Assembly (NCBI RefSeq): GCF_000750955.1
Contig: NZ_CCEJ010000004.1
Coordinates: forward strand, 186,001-250,000
Reading direction: 5' to 3'
Length of the DNA: 64,000 nucleotides
Origin: Criblamydia sequanensis CRIB-18
GTDB lineage: Bacteria > Chlamydiota > Chlamydiia > Chlamydiales > Criblamydiaceae
The first letter of the stretch is position 1, and every line of letters begins with the position of its first letter. The translations under genes and the position numbers were made by a program. This document shows, in pieces, positions 16,947 to 25,886 of the stretch. The notes under the pieces are model-generated. The model saw only the letters and a program-made list of their open reading frames with translations. It was not told the origin of the DNA and did no database searches.

Positions 16947-17741
16947 TTACAAATTCGGTTTGATAACGTTAAGGACTGCCATAGCATCTTTGTGAGATGC
17001 CACATCATGAACCCTTATATAATCAGCCCCGTTTAAGGCTGCAAAACAATGCAAAGCCAAAGTGGCTGACTCAAGCTCAACGGTTGGCTTTTGTAATAAT
17101 TTGCTTAAAAATGACTTTCTTGATGCCCCTATGAAAAGGGGTACTCCCAGGCTTTTAAACTTCTGCAAATTTTGTATGATTTCAACATTATGAGCAACCG
17201 TTTTTCCAAAACCGATACCAGGGTCCAAAATGAGGTTCTCTTTTGATATCCCTTTCAATATTAGGTGTTTAATTTTATCTTCAAACCAATCCATCAAATG
17301 CGGCAAAACCCCTTCCCTATAGCTTGGATTTTGCTGCATGTTTTCCGGAAGCCCTTGCATATGCATACAAATGATCTTTGCGTTAAATTGCTTAGCCACC
17401 CCAATCATTTCGTCATTTGAAAAGCCTTGGATGTCATTTAAAATAACGGCTCCATTTTCAAGCGCTTCTTTGGCCACTTTCGGCTTTCTTGTATCTATGG
17501 AAATCGGAATTTTAAGCTTTGATTTTAAAGCTTTTATAACTGGAATAACACGGGCAAGCTCCTCTTCTTCGCTTACAGGAAGAGCAAAAGGCCTTGTGGA
17601 CTCTCCTCCGATATCTAAAATGTCCGCACCTTGAGACTCCAATTGAAGCCCTCTTAATACCGCTTCATTTTCATTAAAATATTTTCCCCCGTCATAAAAA
17701 GAATCCGGGGTGACATTTAAAATTCCGACTATTTTTGCCAT
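16947..17741 (-). CDS. folP: dihydropteroate synthase
   Basis: FolP condenses 6-hydroxymethyl-dihydropterin diphosphate with p-aminobenzoate to dihydropteroate and is the sulfonamide target. GILNVTPDSFYDGG at the N-terminus, DIGGESTRP (pABA loop), LDPGIGFGKT and GASRKSFL are all present. The ATG at 17741 gives 264 aa, usual for the family; a longer frame to 17885 would add 48 residues that overlap cydA and match nothing. The gene diverges from cydA, about 98 bases between starts, and precedes cdaA on the same strand. With folC it supports folate synthesis. Confidence 0.95.
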   Translation of the reverse strand: MAKIVGILNVTPDSFYDGGKYFNENEAVLRGLQLESQGADILDIGGESTRPFALPVSEEEELARVIPVIKALKSKLKIPISIDTRKPKVAKEALENGAVILNDIQGFSNDEMIGVAKQFNAKIICMHMQGLPENMQQNPSYREGVLPHLMDWFEDKIKHLILKGISKENLILDPGIGFGKTVAHNVEIIQNLQKFKSLGVPLFIGASRKSFLSKLLQKPTVELESATLALHCFAALNGADYIRVHDVASHKDAMAVLNVIKPNL

Positions 17742-17838
17742 CAAAAAACCTAAAAATATTTCTTGGAAAGATAATAACTGTTGACGTCTAAAAAAAGAAT
17801 CTATTTTCTTAGAGCTTTCTAATAAAGGAGAGATAAAG

Positions 17839-19221
17839 ATGGATGTTGAAATGCTAGCCCGCATCCAATTTGCCTTAACGATCACTTTTCACTATATCTA
17901 TCCGCCTTTAAGTATTGGGCTCGGGCTTTTTTTATGCCTAGTGGAAGGCACCTATCTAAAAACAAGAAAACCTATCTATCGGGATATCGCCGCTTTCTGG
18001 ACAAAAGTCTTTGCTTTGACTTTTGCAATTGGAGTTGCAACCGGCATTGTCATGGAATTTGAATTCGGAACCAATTGGGCTGTTTATTCCCGATATGTTG
18101 GGGATGTCTTTGGAAGCGCTCTTGCGGCAGAAGGCATTTTTGCTTTCTTTTTAGAATCCGGATTTTTAGCGCTTCTTCTCTTCGGATGGAATAGAATAGG
18201 CCCAAAACTTCACTTTTTTTCGACTGTCATGGTCTGCCTTGGAGCCCATTTTAGTGCTATCTGGATAGTCGTGGCAAATTCTTGGATGCAAACTCCGGCG
18301 GGTTTTCATATAGTTGGGGAAGGTCTTGCGGCAAGAGCTGAAATCACCGATTTCTGGACCATGGTGTTCAACCCATCTTCTGTTGTTCGTCTTCTCCACG
18401 TCGTTTTTGGCTGCTGGCTTGCAGGCGCTTTTTTAGTTATAAGCATTTCGGCTTGGTATTTGTTAAAGAACAGGCATAAGCAATTTTCTCTTATATCAAT
18501 GCGTTATGCCCTTTGGATTTCTCTTGTCGCCATTATTTTACAAATAGCCACAGGGCATTTCAGCGGTCAAATAGTCGCCAAATACCAACCCGCAAAACTT
18601 GCCGCTTTTGAAGGGCTTTATCAAACCCAAAAGGGCGCGCCTTTAACTCTTTTTGGAGTCGTTAATCCAAAAGAGGAAAGAGTGGATTTTGCCATACAAA
18701 TTCCAAAATTATTGAGTTTTTTATCGTTTGATGATTTTAATGCTGAAGTCATGGGGCTTGATCAGGTTCCGCCAAAAGATAGGCCTAATTCCCCCTTGCT
18801 TTTCATCACCTTTAGAATGATGCTGGGCACAGGTTTCTTAATGCTTTTTGCCTCCGTCATTGGCCTATACTATCTTTATAGACACAAGCTTGAAGAGAAA
18901 CGAGTTTTTCTTTGGATGCTTGTGCTTTCAGTTCTCTTGCCGCAAATCGGAAATCAGGTAGGCTGGATTTCAGCAGAAGTGGGTAGATACCCCTGGATTG
19001 TCAACGGACATCTTCGCATTTCAGAAGGGCTTTCAAGAACTGTTACTCAAAATATGGTGCTTGGCTCAATCATCATGTTTTTAACTGTTTATGTATTCCT
19101 CTTTATTCTATTTATTTATCTTCTTAACGAGAAAATAAAACATGGTCCTCATGATATTTTCCATGATGAAGGGTCGACGCCCTATCACCATTTAAAAGAA
19201 TTTGTGGACGAGGTGAGTTAA
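17839..19221 (+). CDS. cydA: cytochrome bd ubiquinol oxidase subunit I
   Basis: The 460-aa polytopic protein binds haems b558, b595 and d and oxidises quinol with O2. H18 in [18 protein letters not shown] is the first haem ligand. [12 protein letters not shown] contains the haem b558 His and GRYPWIV is the family's GR.PW motif. The quinol (Q) loop is short compared with E. coli CydA (522 aa), so it belongs to the short-loop/CIO-like group. AAAGGAGAG precedes the ATG. The gene overlaps cydB as TAATG. Adjacent cdaA/ybbR and cydAB match the Chlamydia gene order as I recall it. Confidence 0.96.
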   Translation: MDVEMLARIQFALTITFHYIYPPLSIGLGLFLCLVEGTYLKTRKPIYRDIAAFWTKVFALTFAIGVATGIVMEFEFGTNWAVYSRYVGDVFGSALAAEGIFAFFLESGFLALLLFGWNRIGPKLHFFSTVMVCLGAHFSAIWIVVANSWMQTPAGFHIVGEGLAARAEITDFWTMVFNPSSVVRLLHVVFGCWLAGAFLVISISAWYLLKNRHKQFSLISMRYALWISLVAIILQIATGHFSGQIVAKYQPAKLAAFEGLYQTQKGAPLTLFGVVNPKEERVDFAIQIPKLLSFLSFDDFNAEVMGLDQVPPKDRPNSPLLFITFRMMLGTGFLMLFASVIGLYYLYRHKLEEKRVFLWMLVLSVLLPQIGNQVGWISAEVGRYPWIVNGHLRISEGLSRTVTQNMVLGSIIMFLTVYVFLFILFIYLLNEKIKHGPHDIFHDEGSTPYHHLKEFVDEVS

Positions 19222-20252
19222 TGAACTTCATTTTTGAAAATCTAGAATTTGTCTGGTTTACTATCTTTGTATTTTTATTAACCGGTTATGCCATTCTCGA
19301 CGGGTTTGATCTAGGCGTTGGCATGCTGCACCTTTTTTCGAAAGAGGATATCGAAAGACGAATCATGCTTAATTCCATAGGCCCACTATGGGACGGCAAT
19401 GAAGTTTGGCTTGTAACGGCAGCAGGCGCCCTTTTTGCCGGTTTTCCGGGCATCTATGCCACCCTTTGCTCGGCTTTTTATATCCCCATTATGATTTTGC
19501 TATCTGGCCTTATTTTTAGAGCCGTCGCCATTGAATTTAGAAGTAAACGTCCTATGGCTTGGTGGCGCTGGATGTGGGATATATTGTTTTCCTTAGCGAG
19601 CCTTATCATCGCTTTTACCTTGGGAATTGTTCTCGGCAATATGGTTACAGGCATTCCTCTAGACGCGAAAGGGGATTTTATCGGAGATTTTTGGACAATG
19701 GTACACCCTTATTCCATTATGGCAGCCATTTTTACAACAAGTCTTTTCCTTATGCACGGCTCCATTTTCCTTATGATGAAAACAGAAGGGGCCTTTCATG
19801 AAAAAATGCGTAATTTGGTAAACCCATGCATCATTTTTTTTATCATGTGCTACGCCATTGTGACTATGGCAACCTTAATTTATTATCCTCATATGACAGA
19901 AGCCATCAAAGAGAGGCCCTACATTTTTTTAGTAGCTCTTGTCAATATGTTTGCTATCGCTAATATCCCAAGAGAAATCAATTTAGGCAGAGATGGATTT
20001 GCTTTTCTATCATCAAGCTTAAATATCATCTGTCTTGTCGCTCTTTTTGGAATCGGCAGCTACCCTGATATCATAAGAGCTCCTAACGACCCCGCTAACA
20101 GCCTAACCATTTGGAATTCAGCTTCTTCTGAATATACACTTTCCATCTTGCTCCTCATTGCGGCTATTGGAGCACCTTTGGTAATTGCCTATACAATCCT
20201 TATTTATTATATCTTCCACGGAAAAGTCAGGTTAGATGCTACCAGCTATTAG
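19221..20252 (+). CDS. cydB: cytochrome bd ubiquinol oxidase subunit II
   Basis: The 343-aa membrane protein begins with hydrophobic helix FVWFTIFVFLLTGYAILDGFD; the GYAILDGFDLGVG stretch is the classic CydB signature. GPLWDGNEVWL (about residues 54-64) is the second conserved block. It forms the bd oxidase with CydA in the inner membrane. The start overlaps the cydA stop (TAATG), so it is translationally coupled. No cydX-like peptide was seen in the 100 bases downstream, and no strong terminator follows. Confidence 0.96.
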   Translation: MNFIFENLEFVWFTIFVFLLTGYAILDGFDLGVGMLHLFSKEDIERRIMLNSIGPLWDGNEVWLVTAAGALFAGFPGIYATLCSAFYIPIMILLSGLIFRAVAIEFRSKRPMAWWRWMWDILFSLASLIIAFTLGIVLGNMVTGIPLDAKGDFIGDFWTMVHPYSIMAAIFTTSLFLMHGSIFLMMKTEGAFHEKMRNLVNPCIIFFIMCYAIVTMATLIYYPHMTEAIKERPYIFLVALVNMFAIANIPREINLGRDGFAFLSSSLNIICLVALFGIGSYPDIIRAPNDPANSLTIWNSASSEYTLSILLLIAAIGAPLVIAYTILIYYIFHGKVRLDATSY

Positions 20253-20355
20253 ATTTTAATATATTTAATATAATTTACTAAGGAAAACAAACAAGTTTAT
20301 CTTTTGTTTCTTTAGATGCTATAATTAAATTATATTTTTATTGAGAGGATGATTT

Positions 20356-21981
20356 ATGGATAAATCCAGCCCTCTCGGCGGCGTTCCTAAGTGGGCAAAA
20401 ATTTTAGGTGATGAAGCAGGCCAGCCTCTTATCCAACGGGATAAAGAGGCCTTAAAAGAAACGGATGCAGTTAAAATTTCTGAAACTTCAGAGCTAAGTG
20501 AAGAGCAGATTAAGCATCTTAAAAGCCAGGAATTGAAATCTCTTGCGTCAAGAATTGGACTAACTGCTGTTGCAATTCTCACATCCCCTGCTATCCTGGC
20601 TGTTGGTGGCGTTCTGTTACTGTCAAAATTTCTGACAAGCAAAGAAGAAATCAGTCCGTTTGATAAAGCTCTATCCTCACTTCTTTTACCGGCTGCCGGT
20701 AGCAAAAATTTCCCGCCGAAACCTATGGAAGATTCCCATACTCGATATTTTCAACTCCAAGGAGTTAAAAATAAAGCAGGCGAAGTAACTCTTGATGGGA
20801 TTGTTCATCTAGCCGATTCAATGGATCCTAAAATTGCTGTTAAAATGCCCTGTGTGGTTCTTTTTTGCCCGAACATGGGTTGTATGGAACAGATGACTGA
20901 CCAAGCCTATGAATATAATCTCAAAGGCTTTAACGTTGTTGTGTTTAATTATCGCGGGGTTAATGAAAGCAAAGGCAGAGTCTTAACCGGTAAAGATTTA
21001 GAAGATGACGGAGAAACTGTTGTCAGAACACTTTTGGAAAAAGGTTTGTCTATTGGAGATGATAAAGAACCTCTTTTGCTCAAACCTGATGTTTCTGATC
21101 TTATTCTAGACGGAGCCTCCCTTGGTGGTGCGGTGGCAGCAAGTGTTGGAGAAAAATTTCCCTCCGCAACTCTTGCTACAAGTAGAACCTTTACCTCATG
21201 GGTAGATGCCGCAGCGGGGCTTATAAGTCAATTTACAAACCCGATCTTTGGAAAGATTGCAAAAGTTTATCTTTCTATTGGAGATGAAACTAAACTTGAG
21301 ACCTTAGCTTCCTTGAAAGGACGGTTGGCGAAGGAGCATAATTTAACTTTTATTGAATCAGCCGGATTAAAAGGGGACGGCCTTATTTCCGAAGACTCAA
21401 AGCTAAGTGAAGAAACAGTAAAAAAAGCCATACCTGAGTTGTCGCCTAAAGTTCAATTTGAAACCCATATTAGACGAAAAGGAGGGGAAGCGAGAGAAGA
21501 TCTTTATCACCATAATAGTGAAATTTCTCTAAATGAAAGGTCGCATCTCTATACAAAGATTGTTGAACCTCATTCAAAAACAATTAGGCTGCTTCAAAAA
21601 GCATCTTCTATCGGAACAAATCTAGAGGGAAACATCAATTTGGTCTTAACTCAAAGAGTAAGAGATAGGTCGACGTTATTAAGGTTAGTGCGTGAAAATG
21701 ACTTCCATCTTCCTCATAAAGCCCTCAATGAAAATCTAATCAATTTATTAAACTCTATCCAGTCAGACACCCCCTATTTAGAAGAAATTGAAGAAGTAGT
21801 GAGGGGTTTTAACTTAGAAGGTTTGGTGAAAGCCATAGATAGGGCTCATGAAATGGAAAAGGATCCTTTAAATGAAATGAACTTAGAGACTATTCAAGAA
21901 GGAGCCGCCTACCTTGAAGCCATCGCCGAAAATATCATTAAATTAGAAAGAAAAATTGATGAGCTCAAGAAGCCTCAATAA
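20356..21981 (+). CDS. CHLPS/DUF818-like alpha/beta hydrolase
   Basis: The 541-aa protein resembles the chlamydial CHLPS (DUF818) family, which has an alpha/beta-hydrolase fold. VVLFCPNMGCMEQM and VVVFNYRGVNESKG (about 193-206) form the first beta strands and oxyanion region. LDGASLGGAV places a nucleophile Ser at residue 255. A hydrophobic stretch at about 67-93 may anchor or insert into membrane. The C-terminal 180 residues are helical and charged and lack known domains. The start has GAGAGGATG upstream. A Legionella SdbA-like or CHLPS-like effector role is possible, but the substrate and localisation are unknown. Confidence 0.8.
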   Translation: MDKSSPLGGVPKWAKILGDEAGQPLIQRDKEALKETDAVKISETSELSEEQIKHLKSQELKSLASRIGLTAVAILTSPAILAVGGVLLLSKFLTSKEEISPFDKALSSLLLPAAGSKNFPPKPMEDSHTRYFQLQGVKNKAGEVTLDGIVHLADSMDPKIAVKMPCVVLFCPNMGCMEQMTDQAYEYNLKGFNVVVFNYRGVNESKGRVLTGKDLEDDGETVVRTLLEKGLSIGDDKEPLLLKPDVSDLILDGASLGGAVAASVGEKFPSATLATSRTFTSWVDAAAGLISQFTNPIFGKIAKVYLSIGDETKLETLASLKGRLAKEHNLTFIESAGLKGDGLISEDSKLSEETVKKAIPELSPKVQFETHIRRKGGEAREDLYHHNSEISLNERSHLYTKIVEPHSKTIRLLQKASSIGTNLEGNINLVLTQRVRDRSTLLRLVRENDFHLPHKALNENLINLLNSIQSDTPYLEEIEEVVRGFNLEGLVKAIDRAHEMEKDPLNEMNLETIQEGAAYLEAIAENIIKLERKIDELKKPQ

Positions 21982-22109
21982 AAATAGTAATCTTATATTT
22001 TATCGTAAAGATAGCCAAACCTAGGGTTGGCAAGCCACGGAAAAGGAATGTTATTAAAAACTTATAGATGCTTCTTTAGAAAATCTTACATAAAGTAGGC
22101 CACTTTTAT

Positions 22110-23498
22110 TCAGCTAAGTTCCTGTTTCTTTTCCTTCTTAAGCAATTCTATGAAATGCTTAGTTTCTTCCTTTACAACAGGGGATAAAGCAAGCAGGGCT
22201 ATTAAGTTTGGAAACGCCATCAAACCATTAAAGATATCTGAAATTTTCCAAACGAGGTCAAGCTCAAGAACTGCCCCCGGAATGACAATCAAAGTAAAAA
22301 GAATACGGTAAAAAGGAACTGATTTATCTCCGAAAAGATACTCGCAGCACTTTTCGCCATAGTAAGCCCATCCGACCAGAGTTGTAAAAGCAAAAAGTAT
22401 AAGGCCGAAAGTCACAATATAGCCGCCCCAGGGAAAGACCGATGAAAAAGCAGCCATAGTAAGAGAGGCGCCTGTGACAGCTTTCCCCCCTTCCCCTGTC
22501 ATTCCAAGAACATTTGTCACCCCAAGGACAAGGCCGGTTACCGTACACATCACAATCGTTGCAAGAAAGCACCCCGTCATAGAAACAAGAGCTTGCCTCC
22601 CGGGTACATCGGTTTGAGCGGCAGCTGCCGCAATGGACGCCGTTCCAAGGCCTGCTTCGCTTGTCATTAGCCCTCGGCTAATTCCCATCTGGAAGGCAAG
22701 AATAATGGTGGAACCTAAAAATCCGCCAACCGCTGCTTGGCCGGTAAAAGCCGTTTTGAAAATGGTTGCAAGAACGCCTGGAATTAAATAAAATTTAGCT
22801 CCTAAAATAATTAAAGCCCCGCCAATGTAGATAAAAGCCATCATAGGAACGAGAAAAGAAGCCACTTTTCCAATGCTTTTGATCCCGCCAAGAATGGTAA
22901 GGCCTGTAAAGGCCGCGACTAATATTCCTGTATAAAGAGGACTTACGGAAAAAGTCCCATACATCACATCTGCAACAGAGTTAGCTTGCAGCATATTACC
23001 GCCGCCAAAAGCTGCAATGGCTCCAAAAAAGGCAAAAGAAATAGAAAGCCATTTCCAGCCGAGAGCATACTCAATAAAATACATGGGACCGCCGCACATT
23101 TCCCCTTTGCTATCGGTAGTTCTATATTTTACCGCTAGAATAGATTCCGCATACCTTGTGGCCATTCCAATAAGGGCTGTAACCCACATCCAAAAAAGAG
23201 CGCCAAGGCCGCCTGTCACAACAGCTGTTGAAATACCGGCGATATTTCCAATACCGATTGTGGCAGCAAGAGCTGTCATAAGAGACTCAAAGTTTGAAAT
23301 ATCCCCTTTTTCTCCCTTATATTGCTTATTGGAGACGACAAGCTTGAAAGCATAGCCTAGGTAGCGGAACTGGATTCCTTTAAGTAAAAAAGTTAAGTAG
23401 ATACCGATGCCGACTATCAAAAGTAGAAGAGGAAAACTCCAAACAATAGCGTAAACCTTATCTAAAAACCCGGCAATCCAGGAGGACATTTCTGTCAT
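22110..23498 (-). CDS. sodium:alanine/glycine symporter family protein (AgcS)
   Basis: The 462-aa protein has about eleven membrane helices and the AgcS signatures: GIGIYLTFLLKGIQFRYL at the N-terminus, TALAATIGIGNIAG, GALFWMWVTALIGMATRYAE and GLMTSEAGLGTASIAAAAA. Family members import alanine, glycine or related amino acids with Na+. It lies 27 bases after a paralogue of similar length on the same strand, and the two share the same blocks, so they arose by tandem duplication. AAGGAA six bases before the ATG supports the start. The substrate cannot be assigned. Confidence 0.94.
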   Translation of the reverse strand: MTEMSSWIAGFLDKVYAIVWSFPLLLLIVGIGIYLTFLLKGIQFRYLGYAFKLVVSNKQYKGEKGDISNFESLMTALAATIGIGNIAGISTAVVTGGLGALFWMWVTALIGMATRYAESILAVKYRTTDSKGEMCGGPMYFIEYALGWKWLSISFAFFGAIAAFGGGNMLQANSVADVMYGTFSVSPLYTGILVAAFTGLTILGGIKSIGKVASFLVPMMAFIYIGGALIILGAKFYLIPGVLATIFKTAFTGQAAVGGFLGSTIILAFQMGISRGLMTSEAGLGTASIAAAAAQTDVPGRQALVSMTGCFLATIVMCTVTGLVLGVTNVLGMTGEGGKAVTGASLTMAAFSSVFPWGGYIVTFGLILFAFTTLVGWAYYGEKCCEYLFGDKSVPFYRILFTLIVIPGAVLELDLVWKISDIFNGLMAFPNLIALLALSPVVKEETKHFIELLKKEKKQELS

Positions 23499-23525
23499 AG
23501 TTCGTTCCTTAAAAATACTTACTTT

Positions 23526-24887
23526 TTATGCTTTTCCGGATTTTATCAAGGCAATGAACTCATCGGTTCTTTTCCCGATAACACGGGATAAAAGTACGAG
23601 AGCAATTAAGTTGGGTATGGCCATAAGGCCATTCGCGATATCAGCGAGCGTCCAAACCGTTTCCATTTTAAGAATAGCACCCGGAATGACCGCGAGTGTA
23701 AATAAAATGCGGAAAGGAAGTACGGATTTTTCACCAAAAAGATACTCAAAACATTTTTCCCCATAATAAGCCCAAGCAATCACTGTGGAAAAAGCAAAAA
23801 GGAAAAGGCCGATCGCAACGATATATTCCCCCCCTTTTAAATTAGTTGAGAAGGCTGTGACTGCAAGGCTTGCTCCATTTAAGGTTTTTCCTGTACTGTC
23901 TGCAAGTCCCTGAACCCCTGAAAGGGCGATTACAAAACCTGTAATCGTACAAACAATCAAAGTTGAAATAAGCGCTCCCACCATAGTGATTAAAGCTTGT
24001 CTTGCCGGATAGTCTGTTTTAGCGGCTGCTGCTGCAATCGAAGAAATTCCAAGCCCGGCTTCATTTGAAAAAATACTTCTTGTCACTCCAAGCTGAATTG
24101 CCATCATGGTCGTGGCTCCAGCAAAACCGCCAAAGGCTGCTTGGCCGCTAAAAGCGGATTTAAAGATAAGAGAGAGGACAGCCGGAATTTTTTCATACTG
24201 AAGACCAACCACAATAAGGCCTCCAACTACATAAAAAATAGCCATAACAGGAACTAGAATCCCTGACACATGACCAATTGATTTTACGCCGCCTAAAATC
24301 ACAAGAGCGGTTAAAACGGCAATCGCAATCCCAACTACAACAGGATGGATGTCCCATATCATATTAACCGACTCGACAATAGAATTGACTTGAACTAAAT
24401 TACCTGTTCCAAAAGCTGCGATGACCCCAAAAATAGAAAATAAAACCGCCATCCATTTCCATCCAAGCCCCCTTTCGATATACTCCATTGGGCCGCCGAT
24501 CATCTCTCCTCTTTTGTCGAGCTCGCGATACTCAACGGCAAGCAAGGATTCGGAATACTTTGTAGCCATTCCGACAATAGCTGTCACCCACATCCAAAAT
24601 AGGGAGCCGAGACCTCCAATTGCAATAGCTGTTGCAACCCCCACAATGGATCCTGTTCCAATAGCTCCTGCAAGCGAGGTCATCAACGCTTCAAAATGGC
24701 TGATATCCCCTTGGCTTCTTTTCGAGGATTTAGAGAGGACTTCTTTGATTCCGAAAAAGAGATACCTGAACTGGATGCCTTTCAAAATAAACGTTAGGTA
24801 AAATCCGGTTCCAAAAAGCAAAATCAAAAGAGGCAAGGACCATACCCAATCTTTGATTTGCACGAGTATTTCTTCAATATTCATCAT
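23526..24887 (-). CDS. sodium:alanine/glycine symporter family protein (AgcS), paralogue
   Basis: This is the second AgcS paralogue (453 aa). It shares TSLAGAIGTGSIVGVATAIAI, GSLFWMWVTAIVGMATKYSE and IFSNEAGLGISSIAAAAAK with its neighbour. Differences near the Na+/substrate loop (GTGSIVG here, GIGNIAG in the other) suggest different specificity. An in-frame GTG and two ATGs begin the frame; I take the first ATG at 24887. The pair is probably one transcript with this gene first. Both depend on a Na+ gradient, which fits the Na+ residues in the V-ATPase proteolipid. Confidence 0.93.
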   Translation of the reverse strand: MMNIEEILVQIKDWVWSLPLLILLFGTGFYLTFILKGIQFRYLFFGIKEVLSKSSKRSQGDISHFEALMTSLAGAIGTGSIVGVATAIAIGGLGSLFWMWVTAIVGMATKYSESLLAVEYRELDKRGEMIGGPMEYIERGLGWKWMAVLFSIFGVIAAFGTGNLVQVNSIVESVNMIWDIHPVVVGIAIAVLTALVILGGVKSIGHVSGILVPVMAIFYVVGGLIVVGLQYEKIPAVLSLIFKSAFSGQAAFGGFAGATTMMAIQLGVTRSIFSNEAGLGISSIAAAAAKTDYPARQALITMVGALISTLIVCTITGFVIALSGVQGLADSTGKTLNGASLAVTAFSTNLKGGEYIVAIGLFLFAFSTVIAWAYYGEKCFEYLFGEKSVLPFRILFTLAVIPGAILKMETVWTLADIANGLMAIPNLIALVLLSRVIGKRTDEFIALIKSGKA

Positions 24888-25085
24888 CACTTCAATTCCG
24901 ATTCTGCTTAAATTTTGTCCAAGTAAAAACTTTTAAATTGACTTCTCAAAACGGTAACATTTTAGTCTCTTACCTGAATTAGCGCAAAAGAAATTGACAT
25001 TCTTAAATTTTATTTTTTGAAAGGAAAATTTCTAAACAGGAGGGTTTTTAATAAAATTAATTGTAGAATTATATTTTAACAATAA

Positions 25086-25110
25086 AAAGCCGAAGAAATT
25101 CTTCGGCTTT
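25086..25110 (-). terminator. rho-independent terminator of the aquaporin gene
   Basis: A 10-base perfect stem, AAAGCCGAAG with CTTCGGCTTT, has a 5-base loop (AAATT). On the minus strand TTTTTATTG follows the stem. It lies 29 bases after the aquaporin stop codon. Confidence 0.85.
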
Positions 25111-25138
25111 AAACTATCAATCAGAGTTTAATAAAACT

Positions 25139-25822
25139 TTATACTTTTTGGCTTTTTCCTAAGTAAACGTTGCTATATAGAACGCCCGCAATCAACCCCC
25201 CTAGAATGGGGCCGATCCAATACACTAATTGATCTGACCAAGTCGAGCTGATAAGAGCCGGTCCAAAGGCTCTTGCCGGATTCATGGCGGCGCCTGTGAT
25301 CCCTCCAAAAGCTATAATATCAAAAAGAATTACAAGCCCGATTCCAAAACCTGCGATAGCCTTGAAAGTTCCTCTTGGGTCAATAGCGGTTGCGTAAACT
25401 GTAAAAACTAAAAAGAAAGTTAGAATAGCTTCCGTAAATACGCCAACCCAAAAGCTAATTCCAGGCCCAAGTTGCGGAGTTCCAAGTTTTGCAACCTTTG
25501 CCACTTCAGTTGGGAAAATAAGGGTTAGGCAAATAGCTGCTAAAATTGCGCCGCCAACTTGAAATAAAATTTCAAGAGCCGCTGTTTTGGCATCAATTTT
25601 ACCGCCAATTAAAAGACCTAGAGTTACAGCCGGATTAATCTTTCCTCCGGAAATTGGAGCGACAGCTGAAATCATAACCGCAAGAGCTAAGCCATGAGCG
25701 ACAGCGATCCCAAGCAAGCCAACTCCCCCGTTTGTCATCTCATTTAAGCAGATAGAGCCGGCGCCAATAAAAGTAAGGGCAAAAGTTCCAATTAGTTCTG
25801 ATAATAGCCAAGGTAAATTCAT
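25139..25822 (-). CDS. aquaporin / MIP-family channel with TIP-like filter
   Basis: The 227-aa channel has six helices and the two pore motifs SGGKINPAV (NPA 63-65) and GAAMNPARAFGPAL (NPA 181-183). Placing residues by their distance from the NPA motifs gives an aromatic/arginine filter of H43, I169, A178 and R184. That is the His-Ile-Ala-Arg set of plant tonoplast intrinsic proteins rather than the Phe-His-Thr-Arg of AqpZ. The C-terminal VYWIGPILGGLIAG is also TIP-like. Family TIPs pass water, ammonia, urea or H2O2; which applies here is unknown. GGAGG precedes the ATG and a strong terminator follows. Confidence 0.92.
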   Translation of the reverse strand: MNLPWLLSELIGTFALTFIGAGSICLNEMTNGGVGLLGIAVAHGLALAVMISAVAPISGGKINPAVTLGLLIGGKIDAKTAALEILFQVGGAILAAICLTLIFPTEVAKVAKLGTPQLGPGISFWVGVFTEAILTFFLVFTVYATAIDPRGTFKAIAGFGIGLVILFDIIAFGGITGAAMNPARAFGPALISSTWSDQLVYWIGPILGGLIAGVLYSNVYLGKSQKV

Positions 25823-25886
25823 GAATCGCCTCCAAAATAAAAAAATTTTTACCTAAAGGCAACATAGGGAAAGGTCCTTTTTTTTT

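Noticed and set aside
17742-17885. 48-residue N-terminal extension of FolP
   Set aside because: It overlaps cydA, matches nothing and makes FolP longer than its family; the ATG at 17741 fits.
22014-22031. Hairpin between the CHLPS-like gene and the AgcS gene
   Set aside because: Only a 5-base stem plus two pairs after a mismatch and no T-run on either strand; too weak for a terminator call.
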